DNA from: Pyropia yezoensis | Taxonomy: Eukaryota > Rhodophyta > Bangiophyceae > Bangiales > Bangiaceae | Reading direction: 5' to 3' | Assembly: GCA_009829735.1 (NCBI GenBank) | Contig: CM020620.1 | Span: forward strand, 8,448,545 to 8,512,544 | Length of the DNA stretch: 64,000 bases | Part shown: positions 30,629-39,992 of the stretch, piece after piece | How positions within the stretch are numbered: position 1 is the first letter of the stretch | Layout: each line of letters begins with the position of its first letter | Notes under the pieces: model-generated | The model's database searches: none | Told to the model about the DNA's origin: nothing | Seen by the model: only the letters and a program-made list of their open reading frames with translations | Program-made: the position numbers and the translations under genes

Positions 30629-33400
30629 ATGGCAAAACGTTCCTGGGCCGAGGTGGACATGGCCGCGGCGGTGGCGTCCTCCTCCTCTGTCTCTGCCTTC
30701 CTGGCGGTCGCCTTCCCCACTGTCGCGTCGCTGTCGTCGGCGCCGGCTGCAGCGTCGGCAACCGCCACGCAGGCAGCAGCGGCCGACGCGGCTGCCGCGG
30801 CCGCCGGGGCTCGGGTTGCCACCCTCCGAACCGCCGCGGCCGCCCGGCTTGCCACCACCTGTAGCAAGCTCGACGCCGCCCGCGCGTCGCTTGCCGACCT
30901 CGACGCCGCAACCGCTGCCGAGGCTGCCCAGCGCGCGGCTGCCGAAGCCGCTGCCGTCGATGCGGCAGCGGCAGAAACCCAACTCGCCGCCCTCGTTTCC
31001 GTGCGCGCCGTTGGAGACGCCCACGGGCGCGTAGTGGACGCCCTGCTCGGCCGTGGCGGCGGCGGGGGCAGTGGCGCGGCCCGCACCGCCGCGTGGGGGG
31101 TTGCAGCAGGACCAGCTGCGACCCTCCCAGCAGGTGTAACCGAGGTGGCGGACCTCCTCGCCGCCGTGCGCGCACTGGCGGCCCTGCCTGGCCCGCGGCG
31201 GGGCGGTGTGGCGCCCTCGGTGGCCCGCGCTGCGCGCGCCCTGGCGGTGGGGGGCGTCGGCAAGGTCCGTGCCGCGCTTGTCAACCGGGTGGACACGGCG
31301 CTGGGGCGGCTGGGTTGGCCTGTGGCGCCCTCGCGGGGGGGGTGGGTGGGCGTCCCTTCCGAAGAGGTGGACGCCCTCCAGCGGCTGTTGACAGCGCTGG
31401 AACGCCTACAGGACACGGTGCTAGGCGCACCACCGGGGACAGTGGGGGCAGGCGGACGGTCTGTTCCAGAAGCCCCGGCCGTGCCCAGCTGGGCGGCTGC
31501 GGCCCTGCTGCGGGCGCCGCTGGCGCGCTTCAAGTATCACTTTTTGGGCGCCGCCTCCGCTGGTCGGCCGTCGCCCCCGCCGGCCGCAGCTGGCGACGGG
31601 GCAGACCTGCCAGCGGGTCCTGGTATGGACCGGGTGGACCGTCCAGAGTGGGCGGCCGAGTACGCGCTGGCGCGCCTGGCCGAGGCGGGTCCGCTGCTCT
31701 CCCGCCTGTCCCTGAGGTTCCCGTACGTGCCTGCCGGGCAGGCTGCGGCAGAGGTGGCTGGCGTGCCCGCCACCATTGCTGCCGCTGATGCATACGCTCG
31801 GGTGTATGCGGCCAAGGTGGGGGACGACGTTGCGGCGGTGGTGGGCGAGGCGGGGGCCGATGCGCTCGTCCTCCATGCCGCCGACGCGGCGGCGGCGTTT
31901 GACACCAGCCTGGTGGCGGGTCTGAGCGACGTCGGGGGCTGGGGGGGCGACCGCGTCGACGCGGGCAGTGACCGGCAACCACCGCCGCCGCCGTCGGCAC
32001 TGGCCTACCTGGTTTCTGATCGTCCGTTTTTTGGGGCCTGGACGGGCGCGGCGGTGCGGGTGGCAATGCCGCGCGTGTTGGCAGCCCTGGCCGCGGCGAT
32101 GGCTGTCTCCGCTGACAGCGTTGTTGGCGCCGGCGGCGGCGGTGTTGAGGATGGCGGCGGTGACGAGGACGATGACAGCGGGGAGCTGTCCGCCCCCGAA
32201 GCAGCCGTTGCCGCCGTTCTTCGCGCCGTCACGGCCGCGTCGGCCACATCACGGGGCATGGCACGCGTCGCGGGGGCAGCTGCGTTTGTGCGGCGGGTGG
32301 AGCTGCCCCTCCTCGCCGCAGTCCGCGAGTCTCTTGGCGGCGCGGGTGCGGCGGTGGAGGCCGCCTCTGCTCTGGGCAGCGGTCCCGAAGCCGCCCGTGC
32401 GGGCGCGGGTGCCGTGGCGTGTGCGTGCCGCTCGGCGTATGTGGCGACTCGGCTGGCCGACGCGATTGTGGACCGGGCCGACTCCCTCTTTTACATTCGG
32501 CTGGCTGAGGCAGCCGCCGCTGCGGTGGCGGCTGCGCCTGCCAAGGGCGGTGCGGGTGGTCACGCCGCGACATCCGCCGCCCCCGGGTCAGCGCCCGGCG
32601 GCATCTTTGAGGAGGATGTATTACTGCTGCGAGCGACGGCCGCGTCACTCACAGCTGCTGTGGGTTCGCTCATCGAAACGTCCTTGCGCGAAGCGACCGC
32701 TGCGTACGCTGCGGGCCTCCGCACCCCCCCCAACGCGGCGTCGCCGGCGGCTGCAGCGGTGGCCGCGGCAGCCAAATCGGCAGGCGGCGGCGGAGGAGCG
32801 GTGGTGCTCCCACCGCCCAGTCCGGCCCTCGCTGCAGCACTGGGCGCCACCGCGCACCTGCTTGGGGCGATTCCCCCCGCAGCCGTCGACCGGTCTGTGG
32901 CGGCGGGTGCGTGGCGGCCCGCGGCCCGGGCGGTTGGTGCGTGGTTCCCGAGTCTACTGCTGCGGGCGGGTACCCCCTTTCCTGGTCGTGGTGGCTGGGG
33001 TCGTGGCGCCAAGGCGGCGGCGGCGGGGCCTGGCGCGCCTGCTGCCGCCACCGCCCTCCAGGCCGCCGCCGACGCGGCGGCGGTCGTGGGCGTGTGGGCG
33101 GCGGTGACCACCCGGCCGGGCGTTGCGGTGCGGCGAGTGGAGGAGGCAGGGCGGGTGCTGCGGCTGGGCGGCAAGGTTGCCGTGGCTGGGGGGCGGTCGG
33201 GCGGTCGTGGTGGAGGGGAGGAGGAGGTGCTCCGCGTGCTGGTCACGCACGTTGCTGATGGCGGCGTGCCCTTCGGAGGGGAGGAGCCCCCAGAGGTGGT
33301 CCAGGTGCTCAAGGACCGTTTGGGCGTGGTCTGCTTGGGCGGCCGCGAGGCTTTGGAGCTGCTGGCTGTGGCGGGGGTTGTGCCACCGCCGTTGGCGTAA
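30629..33400 (+). CDS. RINT1: RINT1/Tip20 family vesicle-tethering protein
   Basis: 923 residues from ATG 30629 (MAKRSWAEVDM), after a run of C/T-rich leader. The N-terminal 130 residues form an Ala-rich coiled coil with charged heptad-like spacing. The diagnostic part is around residues 294-345: APLARFKYHFLG, then DRVDRPEWAAEYALARL. This equals the RFxYHF...T..xxPEW segment that defines the RINT1/TIP20/MAG2 family. Known role: subunit of the Dsl1/NRZ complex with Zw10 and NAG, which tethers Golgi-derived vesicles to the ER and works with ER SNAREs. The remainder is helical, heavily Ala/Gly-inflated, with low-complexity insertions (for example 660-690 and 790-830). Length is near that of plant and animal homologues. 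No intron was detected. Confidence 0.75.
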   Translation: MAKRSWAEVDMAAAVASSSSVSAFLAVAFPTVASLSSAPAAASATATQAAAADAAAAAAGARVATLRTAAAARLATTCSKLDAARASLADLDAATAAEAAQRAAAEAAAVDAAAAETQLAALVSVRAVGDAHGRVVDALLGRGGGGGSGAARTAAWGVAAGPAATLPAGVTEVADLLAAVRALAALPGPRRGGVAPSVARAARALAVGGVGKVRAALVNRVDTALGRLGWPVAPSRGGWVGVPSEEVDALQRLLTALERLQDTVLGAPPGTVGAGGRSVPEAPAVPSWAAAALLRAPLARFKYHFLGAASAGRPSPPPAAAGDGADLPAGPGMDRVDRPEWAAEYALARLAEAGPLLSRLSLRFPYVPAGQAAAEVAGVPATIAAADAYARVYAAKVGDDVAAVVGEAGADALVLHAADAAAAFDTSLVAGLSDVGGWGGDRVDAGSDRQPPPPPSALAYLVSDRPFFGAWTGAAVRVAMPRVLAALAAAMAVSADSVVGAGGGGVEDGGGDEDDDSGELSAPEAAVAAVLRAVTAASATSRGMARVAGAAAFVRRVELPLLAAVRESLGGAGAAVEAASALGSGPEAARAGAGAVACACRSAYVATRLADAIVDRADSLFYIRLAEAAAAAVAAAPAKGGAGGHAATSAAPGSAPGGIFEEDVLLLRATAASLTAAVGSLIETSLREATAAYAAGLRTPPNAASPAAAAVAAAAKSAGGGGGAVVLPPPSPALAAALGATAHLLGAIPPAAVDRSVAAGAWRPAARAVGAWFPSLLLRAGTPFPGRGGWGRGAKAAAAGPGAPAAATALQAAADAAAVVGVWAAVTTRPGVAVRRVEEAGRVLRLGGKVAVAGGRSGGRGGGEEEVLRVLVTHVADGGVPFGGEEPPEVVQVLKDRLGVVCLGGREALELLAVAGVVPPPLA

Positions 33401-33705
33401 AATGGTGGGGAAAGGACCCGAGTCGGGCGCTAGTTTGGGATGCTGGGCCTGTCCACACCTGGACGGCGGACGGCAGCTTGCGCAACGTGTTCCCCGGATT
33501 GATTGCTTTAAGAGCTCTTCTTGCGGGAGGCCTCGATGGGGGTGCACGTCGCGCAGACGCGCTTAGCTGGCTGGCACCTACCTCTCTTCATGCACTGGTG
33601 TGATGGAAGCCGACACCTTCATGTCGGCCCTGGCTTGCCAACATGTGCATTGCCGAGAGCTGCACAACACAAAAAAACATCGCCGGGCGGGGCCACCTTG
33701 CCCCA
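33401..33705. other. Convergent 3' flanks of the RINT1-like and Rpn9 genes
   Basis: A 305-bp gap between two stop codons. It includes a short near-palindrome CCGACACCTTCATGTCGG (33609-33626). No gene. Confidence 0.5.
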
Positions 33706-35529
33706 TTAATTCACAAGTCCAACCGACTCGCCCTCCAGGAACTTGACCGTCCCATCCAACGAGCCGCACCAGGCGTCCAACCGCTGTGCCATCCCCCCCA
33801 CAGCCTCGCGACCCACCACCCGCGGCTGCACGCGCGTCACGGTCAGCTGCCGGTCCACCCCATCCATCACGCCAGACACCAAGCCCAGACTGAGGGCACG
33901 CATGACCAAGAAATCCACCTCCTCCACAGGCAGCCGGCACGCATCCGCAATCGCATCAAAAGAAAGCACGCCGCCGCCGCCCTGGCCGCCCCCGGTCGCC
34001 AGCGTCATCAGCGCGCACAGCGTCACTTTTTGGCGGATAAAGTCGGCACCCGCCACAAGCGCGGGCTGCGTGTTCATCACGGACGCCGCAGAGGCGCACA
34101 CTGAGTCAAAGGCACCCAAGTCGCCGGCCTGAAAGGCCACAAGCAGCTGATGAAGCCAGGCATGCTCCGTGCCCGCCAGGGCGGTAACAACCGCATGGGA
34201 GAGCACCTCGCCAAAGTTGTAAATGTCCTCGCCGACCACCGCCGCGATGGCAACATCAAATGCCAGCTGCAGCTGCTCATCAGGGGGAAGGCTGTCCACG
34301 GGGGTGTACGCCAGAAGCTGGAGGGCGTTCCGGTAAAACTCAGCCGCCGTGCCCAGACGCTTGTGGTACTCAGACGCGACGCGGTAAAAGGCCGAGTGGA
34401 TGGCCGCACCCAGCTCGGAAGAGGACTCAACCAACGAGCGGGCGGTGCCCAGAAGAGTACTCGCCGCGTCCGTGTCGCCAGCAGCCAGGTGCAGGTGGGC
34501 AAGCTCAGAGAGCATCAGGATGTGGGCCTCCGTGTCCGTCTCAATGACCGGCTTGTCCGCGATGGAGAGAAACGCAATGGCCTTGGTCGGGTCTTCTGCG
34601 CAGTCCGTAGCCGCGATGTCGATGAGGATGTACACAAGAGAGACTGGATTGAGCTTAGCTTCAAACTCCTTGATAAAGGACGAGTACAGTCCGGTGAGGC
34701 CGCTAACCGAGGGTGGTTTGGTGGATACAATCGTCTTCAGCTCCTGCAGATGCCCGGCATGGGGTGCGGTGGGAAGACGAGCACAGACGAGAGCAGGATG
34801 GATCAACCAGGAAGCGTGGTGCCATGGCAAACAAGCCCGAGTAGACATGCATCCATGAGTCAGTCGTCGGTCACGCATTCTCGACATCAACGAGTCTTCG
34901 CGCGTCACATTCCAGTCACGCCAACCACACTCAGCCCCGAGAAAGAGCTCTCCAACACAGGCAGCCAAAAGGCAGATGTACAAGACGAACGCAGGCGGGA
35001 TTCCAACTCACCTCAGTCAGCTGGTGCCTGCAGAAAATATAGGACCCAGCAAAACAAGAACAGGTCCCAAGGACACGCACAAGCCACCGAACCAAAAGTT
35101 TAATCAACACACACAGCCGTCGAGCCACAAGATCGCAGTACCACCAGGCCCTCATAGTCAGTACCAACACTCCGGGTGTGCCTACAAGCAGAACCAGATG
35201 CGGGTGATGAACCCGCAAGGGAGCGCTGCCCAGCCGACAAGCGGCACACCAACAAACATTGCTTGCTCACCCAGCCCAGACGGCACCGAAAGCCCGGGGC
35301 CTGCATCGCTCGTCACTCACAATCCGCCCTGAACACACGGGTTTTGCAGCGCTCAGTCGCACTCGTTGGCAGCCAACGCCACAAAAACAGGCTCCACTGT
35401 ACAAACGCACCACAACGCCCTCGTATACAGGTCGGCAATACAAGCCAGCGGCGCTGCCTCTGGCCCGTCTCCAGCATCGCTCACGCGCTGCGCAATGTAG
35501 GCGCCGCCGTCCAGAATCTCTACGTCCAT
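33706..35529 (-). CDS. RPN9: 26S proteasome regulatory subunit Rpn9 (PSMD13), three exons
   Basis: Exons read as complement(33706..34743, 35012..35027, 35411..35529), 390 residues, close to the usual 376-390. Exon 1 starts ATG 35529 (MDVEILDGG) and ends LYTRAL plus TG before a GTGCGT donor. Exon 2 is only 16 nt: G CAC CAG CTG ACT GAG between TTTTCTGCAG and GTGAGT. Exon 3 follows ATCTGCAG with ELKTIVSTKPP. The joined LYTRALWHQLTEELK matches the LYxxKLWHQLT segment of Rpn9, and phases agree (119 nt, 16 nt, then phase 0). Exon 3 carries FIKEFEAKLNPVSLV and the C-terminal PCI domain (LSFDAIADACRLPVEEVDFLVMRALSLGLVSGVMD). Role: non-ATPase lid subunit that stabilises Rpn10 and the proteasome lid. 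An in-frame ATG 30 nt upstream is an alternative start. Confidence 0.88.
35012..35027 (-). other. RPN9: 16-nt microexon of Rpn9
   Basis: Flanked by TATATTTTCTGCAG upstream and GTGAGT downstream on the minus strand. It supplies the third base of a Trp codon plus His-Gln-Leu-Thr-Glu, the conserved WHQLT core. Without it the two flanking exons do not join into a family-like protein. Confidence 0.8.
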
Positions 35530-35860
35530 GACGCTGGGAGGTATGAAAGGAAGCGGCAACGAGAAACGGAATCGAAGGAAGCCAGAAGTAGACAGTCAAC
35601 AATGCCGATGATCCGTACGGCCCTGTCACGCGGAGGAACCAGCGGGCAGCCAGAGGTGGGTCGGGTGCGTTCTTGCCCGTTGTCAGCGTCAGCGATCCAG
35701 CGCGCGGGAGCACCGACTGCCTCGCCATGCGGCAGTGACAGCAAGACCGGTGCAAGGGATACGAGAAAGAAATACCGACCTTTTCAGAGAGGGAGTATTT
35801 CGTATTCCATTTGTCGACTTGCATGATGTGCACGATTATTGTATTGTGCAATTGTAACAG

Positions 35861-35914
35861 AGCCGATGAAAGACTTTACAGTAATGAATAAACCATACAA
35901 GTCTTTCATCGGCT
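35861..35914. repeat. Perfect 16-bp inverted repeat
   Basis: AGCCGATGAAAGACTT (35861-35876) and its exact complement (35899-35914) enclose a 22-nt AT-rich loop with AATGAATAAA. It could be a small fold-back insertion or a transcribed hairpin; no function is assigned. Confidence 0.8.
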
Positions 35915-36286
35915 GTCTCTCCTTTGCAGCCTCTGTGTATGTACTGTACAGCACACGGCTCACGACAGCGCGGCCGTGGAAGGTCCGAGATGTTGTGACG
36001 GTTGGAGGCTGCTTAGGCCCACATGCGTCATCTCCCGCTCTTCAGGCGATTCTACGGAGAGCCCTTCAGAATGAACGAAACACGGCGGCGGCTTCACGGA
36101 TCCACGAATGAAGCCGCGGCTCCGTTGTCAACGGAACCGGTGGTGCGCCATCCGCCGCCACCACCACACATTAGCCCATCGTGTGGCCGGGAAACGGGAG
36201 ATTCATCCTCGGCGTCACTTGTGGGCTTGCGGGCGGCGCCAGGCCGCCACCTCTAGGCTGGTCGGGCGTTTGCGCTTCTGGTGTGG

Positions 36287-36337
36287 ATTGGTCCATTGCC
36301 TCTCAGCCCGCTACCTGAGCCAGAGAGGCGTATATAA
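36287..36337 (+). promoter_or_regulatory. CCAAT-like and TATA box of one-helix copy 2
   Basis: ATTGG (inverse CCAAT) at 36287-36291 and TATATAA at 36331-36337, 177 bp before the ATG at 36508. Spacing of about 40 bp between them is typical of strong, inducible plant-type promoters. Start of transcription was not determined. Confidence 0.55.
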
Positions 36338-36507
36338 GCGCTGGCCGACAGGCCGCATTCTCGACCGCCAACGGCTCCATCCATTGTTCTCTACGCATCT
36401 TACCCACGCTCGACACACACCTGTTCATCTTTCCCTCCCACTACCTTCTCACCTACCGACCCTTTCCGCTTCCCACGCCTTCCCACCCACCCCCCCTCAC
36501 CCCTACC

Positions 36508-36852
36508 ATGGCCTTTGTCAGCGGCGTGTCCCTGTCCGTCCGTGCCCCCGTCTCGGCGGCCGTCTCCCCCCGCACATCGGCGTTTGCCGGCGCCCGGGTG
36601 GCCGCCGCGCCCGTCGCCCGGCGCGCGGCGACCCTGCGGATGGTCGGGGAGGACTTTGAGAACGTGCCGACCAAGCCCGAGGGCTTCACCCCCAACGCGG
36701 AGGTGTGGAACGGCCGCTTTGCGATGATTGGGTTTGTGCTGGCGCTCGGCACGCAGGTGCTCAACCCGGCGCACCCGACGATTGTGCAGCAGCTGGCGGC
36801 GCTCAACCCGGTGCAGCTGGCGGCCAACGCCGCGACGCTGTTTGGCCAGTAA
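36508..36852 (+). CDS. One-helix light-harvesting-like protein (OHP/HLIP type), copy 2
   Basis: 114 residues with the same protein sequence as the copy at 29004-29348: transit-peptide-like 1-45, then the chlorophyll-binding ExxNGRFAM helix at 65-85. Coding DNA differs at very few sites. It forms the mirror half of the inverted duplication and converges on GT90 copy 2. Leader and promoter beyond about 80 bp are unrelated to those of copy 1 in sequence, so the two copies may be regulated differently while supplying the same thylakoid protein. Confidence 0.85.
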   Translation: MAFVSGVSLSVRAPVSAAVSPRTSAFAGARVAAAPVARRAATLRMVGEDFENVPTKPEGFTPNAEVWNGRFAMIGFVLALGTQVLNPAHPTIVQQLAALNPVQLAANAATLFGQ

Positions 36853-37583
36853 GACGGTTACTGCTGGCAGCTCTGCCAAGGAAGGATGAGGGTACAAGGC
36901 AGGGCGCCGAAACCCTGGTCCGTTCTGGCAGGCGCTGCACGAGGAGGGGACGCTGGGCCAGACATAGACAACCTCGAGCGGCTCAACGTGAAGCCGTGGC
37001 GTTGGCCGTGAGGAGTGACCACCTTGTGATGTGACCGCTTGTGTATATACGATGTATGCTACTCTTTTTCTGGGGAATAATATAATCGGTTCCGAGCTAC
37101 CATTCATCTCGCCCCCACACACTCTAGGACGCATCTGTGTGGTTCGGTTGACCATTGAAGAGTGGAAGAAAGGCAGTAGATGTGCTCACTGTGCGTCATG
37201 CTATGGACCTGTTCTCCCCATGTAAAATTGGGTACACAGCTCATATCCTCCTTGCGCTCTATTCTGTCAAAGCTGTGTACGTGATTGAGGAAACACAGCG
37301 AGAAAACAAAGAACGTTGGCCAGATGCATATACATCATTCTTCCCGCAACGTGTGTATCTATTAACTCTCCCGACTTGAGGGTAGCGTGTATAATCATCG
37401 CAGCGTGGGCAAGTGCTTACCCAGCCTAGGTCTTGCCCGATCGAGCACACAACAACCCCAACCTACCGACCGACCCGTTTTGCAATACAACGCGCCCCAT
37501 TCTTCACTCTTGCCTTCGCCTTCCACAACGCCTTCAATGCCCCCTCCTGTACCTCAGCTCTTCCCGGTTTTGCCAACCAACCT
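36853..37583. other. Convergent intergenic between one-helix copy 2 and GT90 copy 2
   Basis: 36853 to about 37100 is the mirror of 28755-29003. From about 37105 to 37583 the sequence is unrelated to the matching interval of the other half. No gene is seen. Confidence 0.6.
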
Positions 37584-39992
37584 CTAGAACTTTCGGCTGG
37601 TCACCTCCACCGCCCCAGGCTCGACCCGGATCACCTGCTCGGCAAGCAGCTTGGTGTACTCGTCCAGCAGCACCTCAACGTACGCCTCAATGCCAGCGAT
37701 CGTCAAAAAGTTCCACGCAAATTCGTTCGCAGCCGCCACCACGCTCTGCACCTCCGCGTCGTGGCTGACAGCCCACGCCACCTGTGCGGCCGTGTCGTCA
37801 AAGAAGAAGTTGGTCGGGATGTAGTGCGTGAACGGCCGGAGGAGGGGCTCCCAAAACTGGCCACACGGCGTCTCCTGCTTGATCACCGCCGACGGTCCAA
37901 ACACCTGCTTGTTCATCCGGTCCGCCCAGAAGCAGTTGCCCTCGGCGTACAGCACGTATTTATAGTGGTGTTGCTCCTGCCACGTAAGCCGGGAGAGCGA
38001 CGAGTGCTTGCCACCACAAGTGCCGCCCACGCTTACGTCAAACGACGATGGGTTCGTCTCGGCCAGGTGCAGCAGTCGCGTGCGTCCAACGTGGTCGCAC
38101 TGAGAGTCTGCTTCGGTCCTGTCCTTGAAGTACATGCTCGGCCGGTTGCCGCCACGAAACACCGCCTTGGAGGCCTTGGACGCCCATGGCGTCGGGTCCA
38201 CCGCGTAGTCCTTCACGTACGCGTCCCACGACTCAAAGCCGCCGCCCCGGTCGGCGTTGGTCTCCCACATGGGGAACGGGATGTTGTCTGAGAAGTTGCA
38301 ACTGACAATGGTGAAGACAGGGTTGGACTCGGTAAAGTGGGCGCCCCGATACGTATGCTCCCTGTTCACCGTTTGCACGCAGTCGTGGATGGCAATGAGG
38401 AACTCGGTGTTGCGGATACGGCCGGCGGTGGCCAGCCGGCTTAGCAGCCAAATGATCTCATTGATGCGCGCCCGGTAGAAAGGCTTGGCATTCTTGGGCA
38501 CCTCGTACGGATCCAGCAGGTACACCTTGTTGTCAATCACCTGTAGCAGCATGGACTGGATGCCCTTGTTGGCGCCCGGCGGTGTCAGCGAGTAGGTTTT
38601 GCGGCGGAGGATGTCAAAGAAGAGCTGCCGAAAGATGCCATTGGCAAAAGGCGCCAGGTACGCCTGAGCCAGCTTACGGTAGTACCCAGCCACCGCCTCC
38701 TTATCCAGCTTGCCTGTCCCAGCCGGCACTTGCAACTGCGGCATGTTGCGGTTGAACGGGTGGAACGGCCGGCCATCGGGCCCGATGTCAGCCAATGCTG
38801 GCCGGACCGCAACTACCGGAGCACCTCCACCAATGGCAGCTGGGAATACAGCCGCTGCGGGGACGCCTACCGGGGCGGCCGGCCCGGCTTCAGAAGCCCC
38901 CGCAATGGTAGATGTCTGCACTGGCGCCCCAACCTCGGCGGGCACCGCCGCCACAGGCGCAGACGGCGGTGGCGGTGGCGGTACCATGCCAGAAGCCAAC
39001 CCGTCCGCATCCCGGAGCGGAGCCAGCTGCCCATGGGGCACCGCGCCAGTGGCAGCGCCAAGAGGAGCCGTCGCCCCAACCGCGGCCGTTGCCGCTGCCG
39101 CTGCTGCCGCCGCCGCCGTTGCCGCCGAGCGCGCTACCGATGCCGTCGACGCCGCTGATGCCGCCGCCGCCACCACCGACGCCCCCCCCTGGGTCGCGTG
39201 CCGCGCCGCCGCTTCCACCGACGAGAGTGTACCCAGCGAGGGCCCCTTCAGGAGCGTAAAAAAGTCCACCACATAAAACAGCAGGAGCACAGACAAGAAA
39301 AGCAACCCCCAGCCTTGTCCCGTCACAGGCAGCATGGCGCGCACGCGAAGCAGCGCGCTAGGGAACCCGCCCTTGGCGTCCACCTGCACGCGACCCGATC
39401 GCCGGCGGCCATTAAAGCCAGCGGCGGCGCCCCGCCCCCGCCGCTCGCGACCGTCGCGGCCGCTGCGGCTGCCACTCGCCCAGGCGCTAGCGCCCCGGCT
39501 TCTCCTGCCAAGAATGGCATCCACTGCGCTACCAGTGGCCCTTCGCGCGGCGGCGCCCAGCCACCCAGCGCTCTGAGCAATAGCAGCTGACCACCCGCCG
39601 GAAGGATCTGCCTGGACCGCCCGTCGTCGATGTCCGGCGTCCCTCTCTGGTCGTGGCGGCCGCCCCGACACGCGGCCCTCGTCCTCCCGGTCGGCGCCGC
39701 CAGGCACGCCCCCGCGGACCCCGTGACGAGTACCATGAGTCGAGGAAGACGTTGGCGGCGGGGAGCGGGCGGGCTTACGGTCGCGGCCAAAGGAGCTCAT
39801 GCCGACTGAGCCACTGTTGCGAGGGCGTGGCCGCGCCGACCTAGCACGGCCGCGGCCGCCATCGGTCTCTTCATCTGAAGAGCCATGGTGGCTCGACGAG
39901 TAGGAGCGGGAGCCGTCGCTCTCCTCGACGTACTCCGGTTGATAGTGCCGGTGACCGCCGTGGGTACGGTAGACGCCCCTGTCGCGGCCCAT
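37584..39992 (-). CDS. GT90 (CAP10-domain) glycosyltransferase, copy 2
   Basis: 802 residues from ATG 39992 (MGRDRGVYRTHGGHRH). Same plan as copy 1: charged, Ser/Arg/Gly-rich tail, one anchor (GWGLLFLSVLLLFYVVDFF near residue 223), an Ala/Pro/Gly stem, and the GT90 catalytic domain from about residue 415 with FRGGNRPSMYFKDR, GGTCGGK, YVLYAEGNCFWADRMNK and PFTHYIPTNFFF. From LQVPAGTGKLDKEAV to near the end it is almost identical to copy 1, differing at about a dozen residues mostly in the last 40 (ends EVTSRKF). Before that only the anchor is clearly alike. The sharp change suggests gene conversion confined to the catalytic half, or strong selection on it. Acceptor and sugar are unknown. Confidence 0.85.
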   Translation of the reverse strand: MGRDRGVYRTHGGHRHYQPEYVEESDGSRSYSSSHHGSSDEETDGGRGRARSARPRPRNSGSVGMSSFGRDRKPARSPPPTSSSTHGTRHGVRGGVPGGADREDEGRVSGRPPRPERDAGHRRRAVQADPSGGWSAAIAQSAGWLGAAARRATGSAVDAILGRRSRGASAWASGSRSGRDGRERRGRGAAAGFNGRRRSGRVQVDAKGGFPSALLRVRAMLPVTGQGWGLLFLSVLLLFYVVDFFTLLKGPSLGTLSSVEAAARHATQGGASVVAAAASAASTASVARSAATAAAAAAAAATAAVGATAPLGAATGAVPHGQLAPLRDADGLASGMVPPPPPPSAPVAAVPAEVGAPVQTSTIAGASEAGPAAPVGVPAAAVFPAAIGGGAPVVAVRPALADIGPDGRPFHPFNRNMPQLQVPAGTGKLDKEAVAGYYRKLAQAYLAPFANGIFRQLFFDILRRKTYSLTPPGANKGIQSMLLQVIDNKVYLLDPYEVPKNAKPFYRARINEIIWLLSRLATAGRIRNTEFLIAIHDCVQTVNREHTYRGAHFTESNPVFTIVSCNFSDNIPFPMWETNADRGGGFESWDAYVKDYAVDPTPWASKASKAVFRGGNRPSMYFKDRTEADSQCDHVGRTRLLHLAETNPSSFDVSVGGTCGGKHSSLSRLTWQEQHHYKYVLYAEGNCFWADRMNKQVFGPSAVIKQETPCGQFWEPLLRPFTHYIPTNFFFDDTAAQVAWAVSHDAEVQSVVAAANEFAWNFLTIAGIEAYVEVLLDEYTKLLAEQVIRVEPGAVEVTSRKF

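Larger units (their letters stand above)
35530..36507. other. Divergent intergenic: promoters of Rpn9 and one-helix copy 2
   Basis: No gene. Contains the 16-bp hairpin at 35861-35914 and, near 36287-36337, an ATTGG plus TATATAA pair for the one-helix gene. 36430-36507 is a CT-rich leader similar to that of copy 1. Confidence 0.5.

Noticed and set aside
36515..36727. Alternative frames over the one-helix genes
   Set aside because: They lack any motif; the OHP frame has the chlorophyll-binding signature and is preserved identically in both copies.
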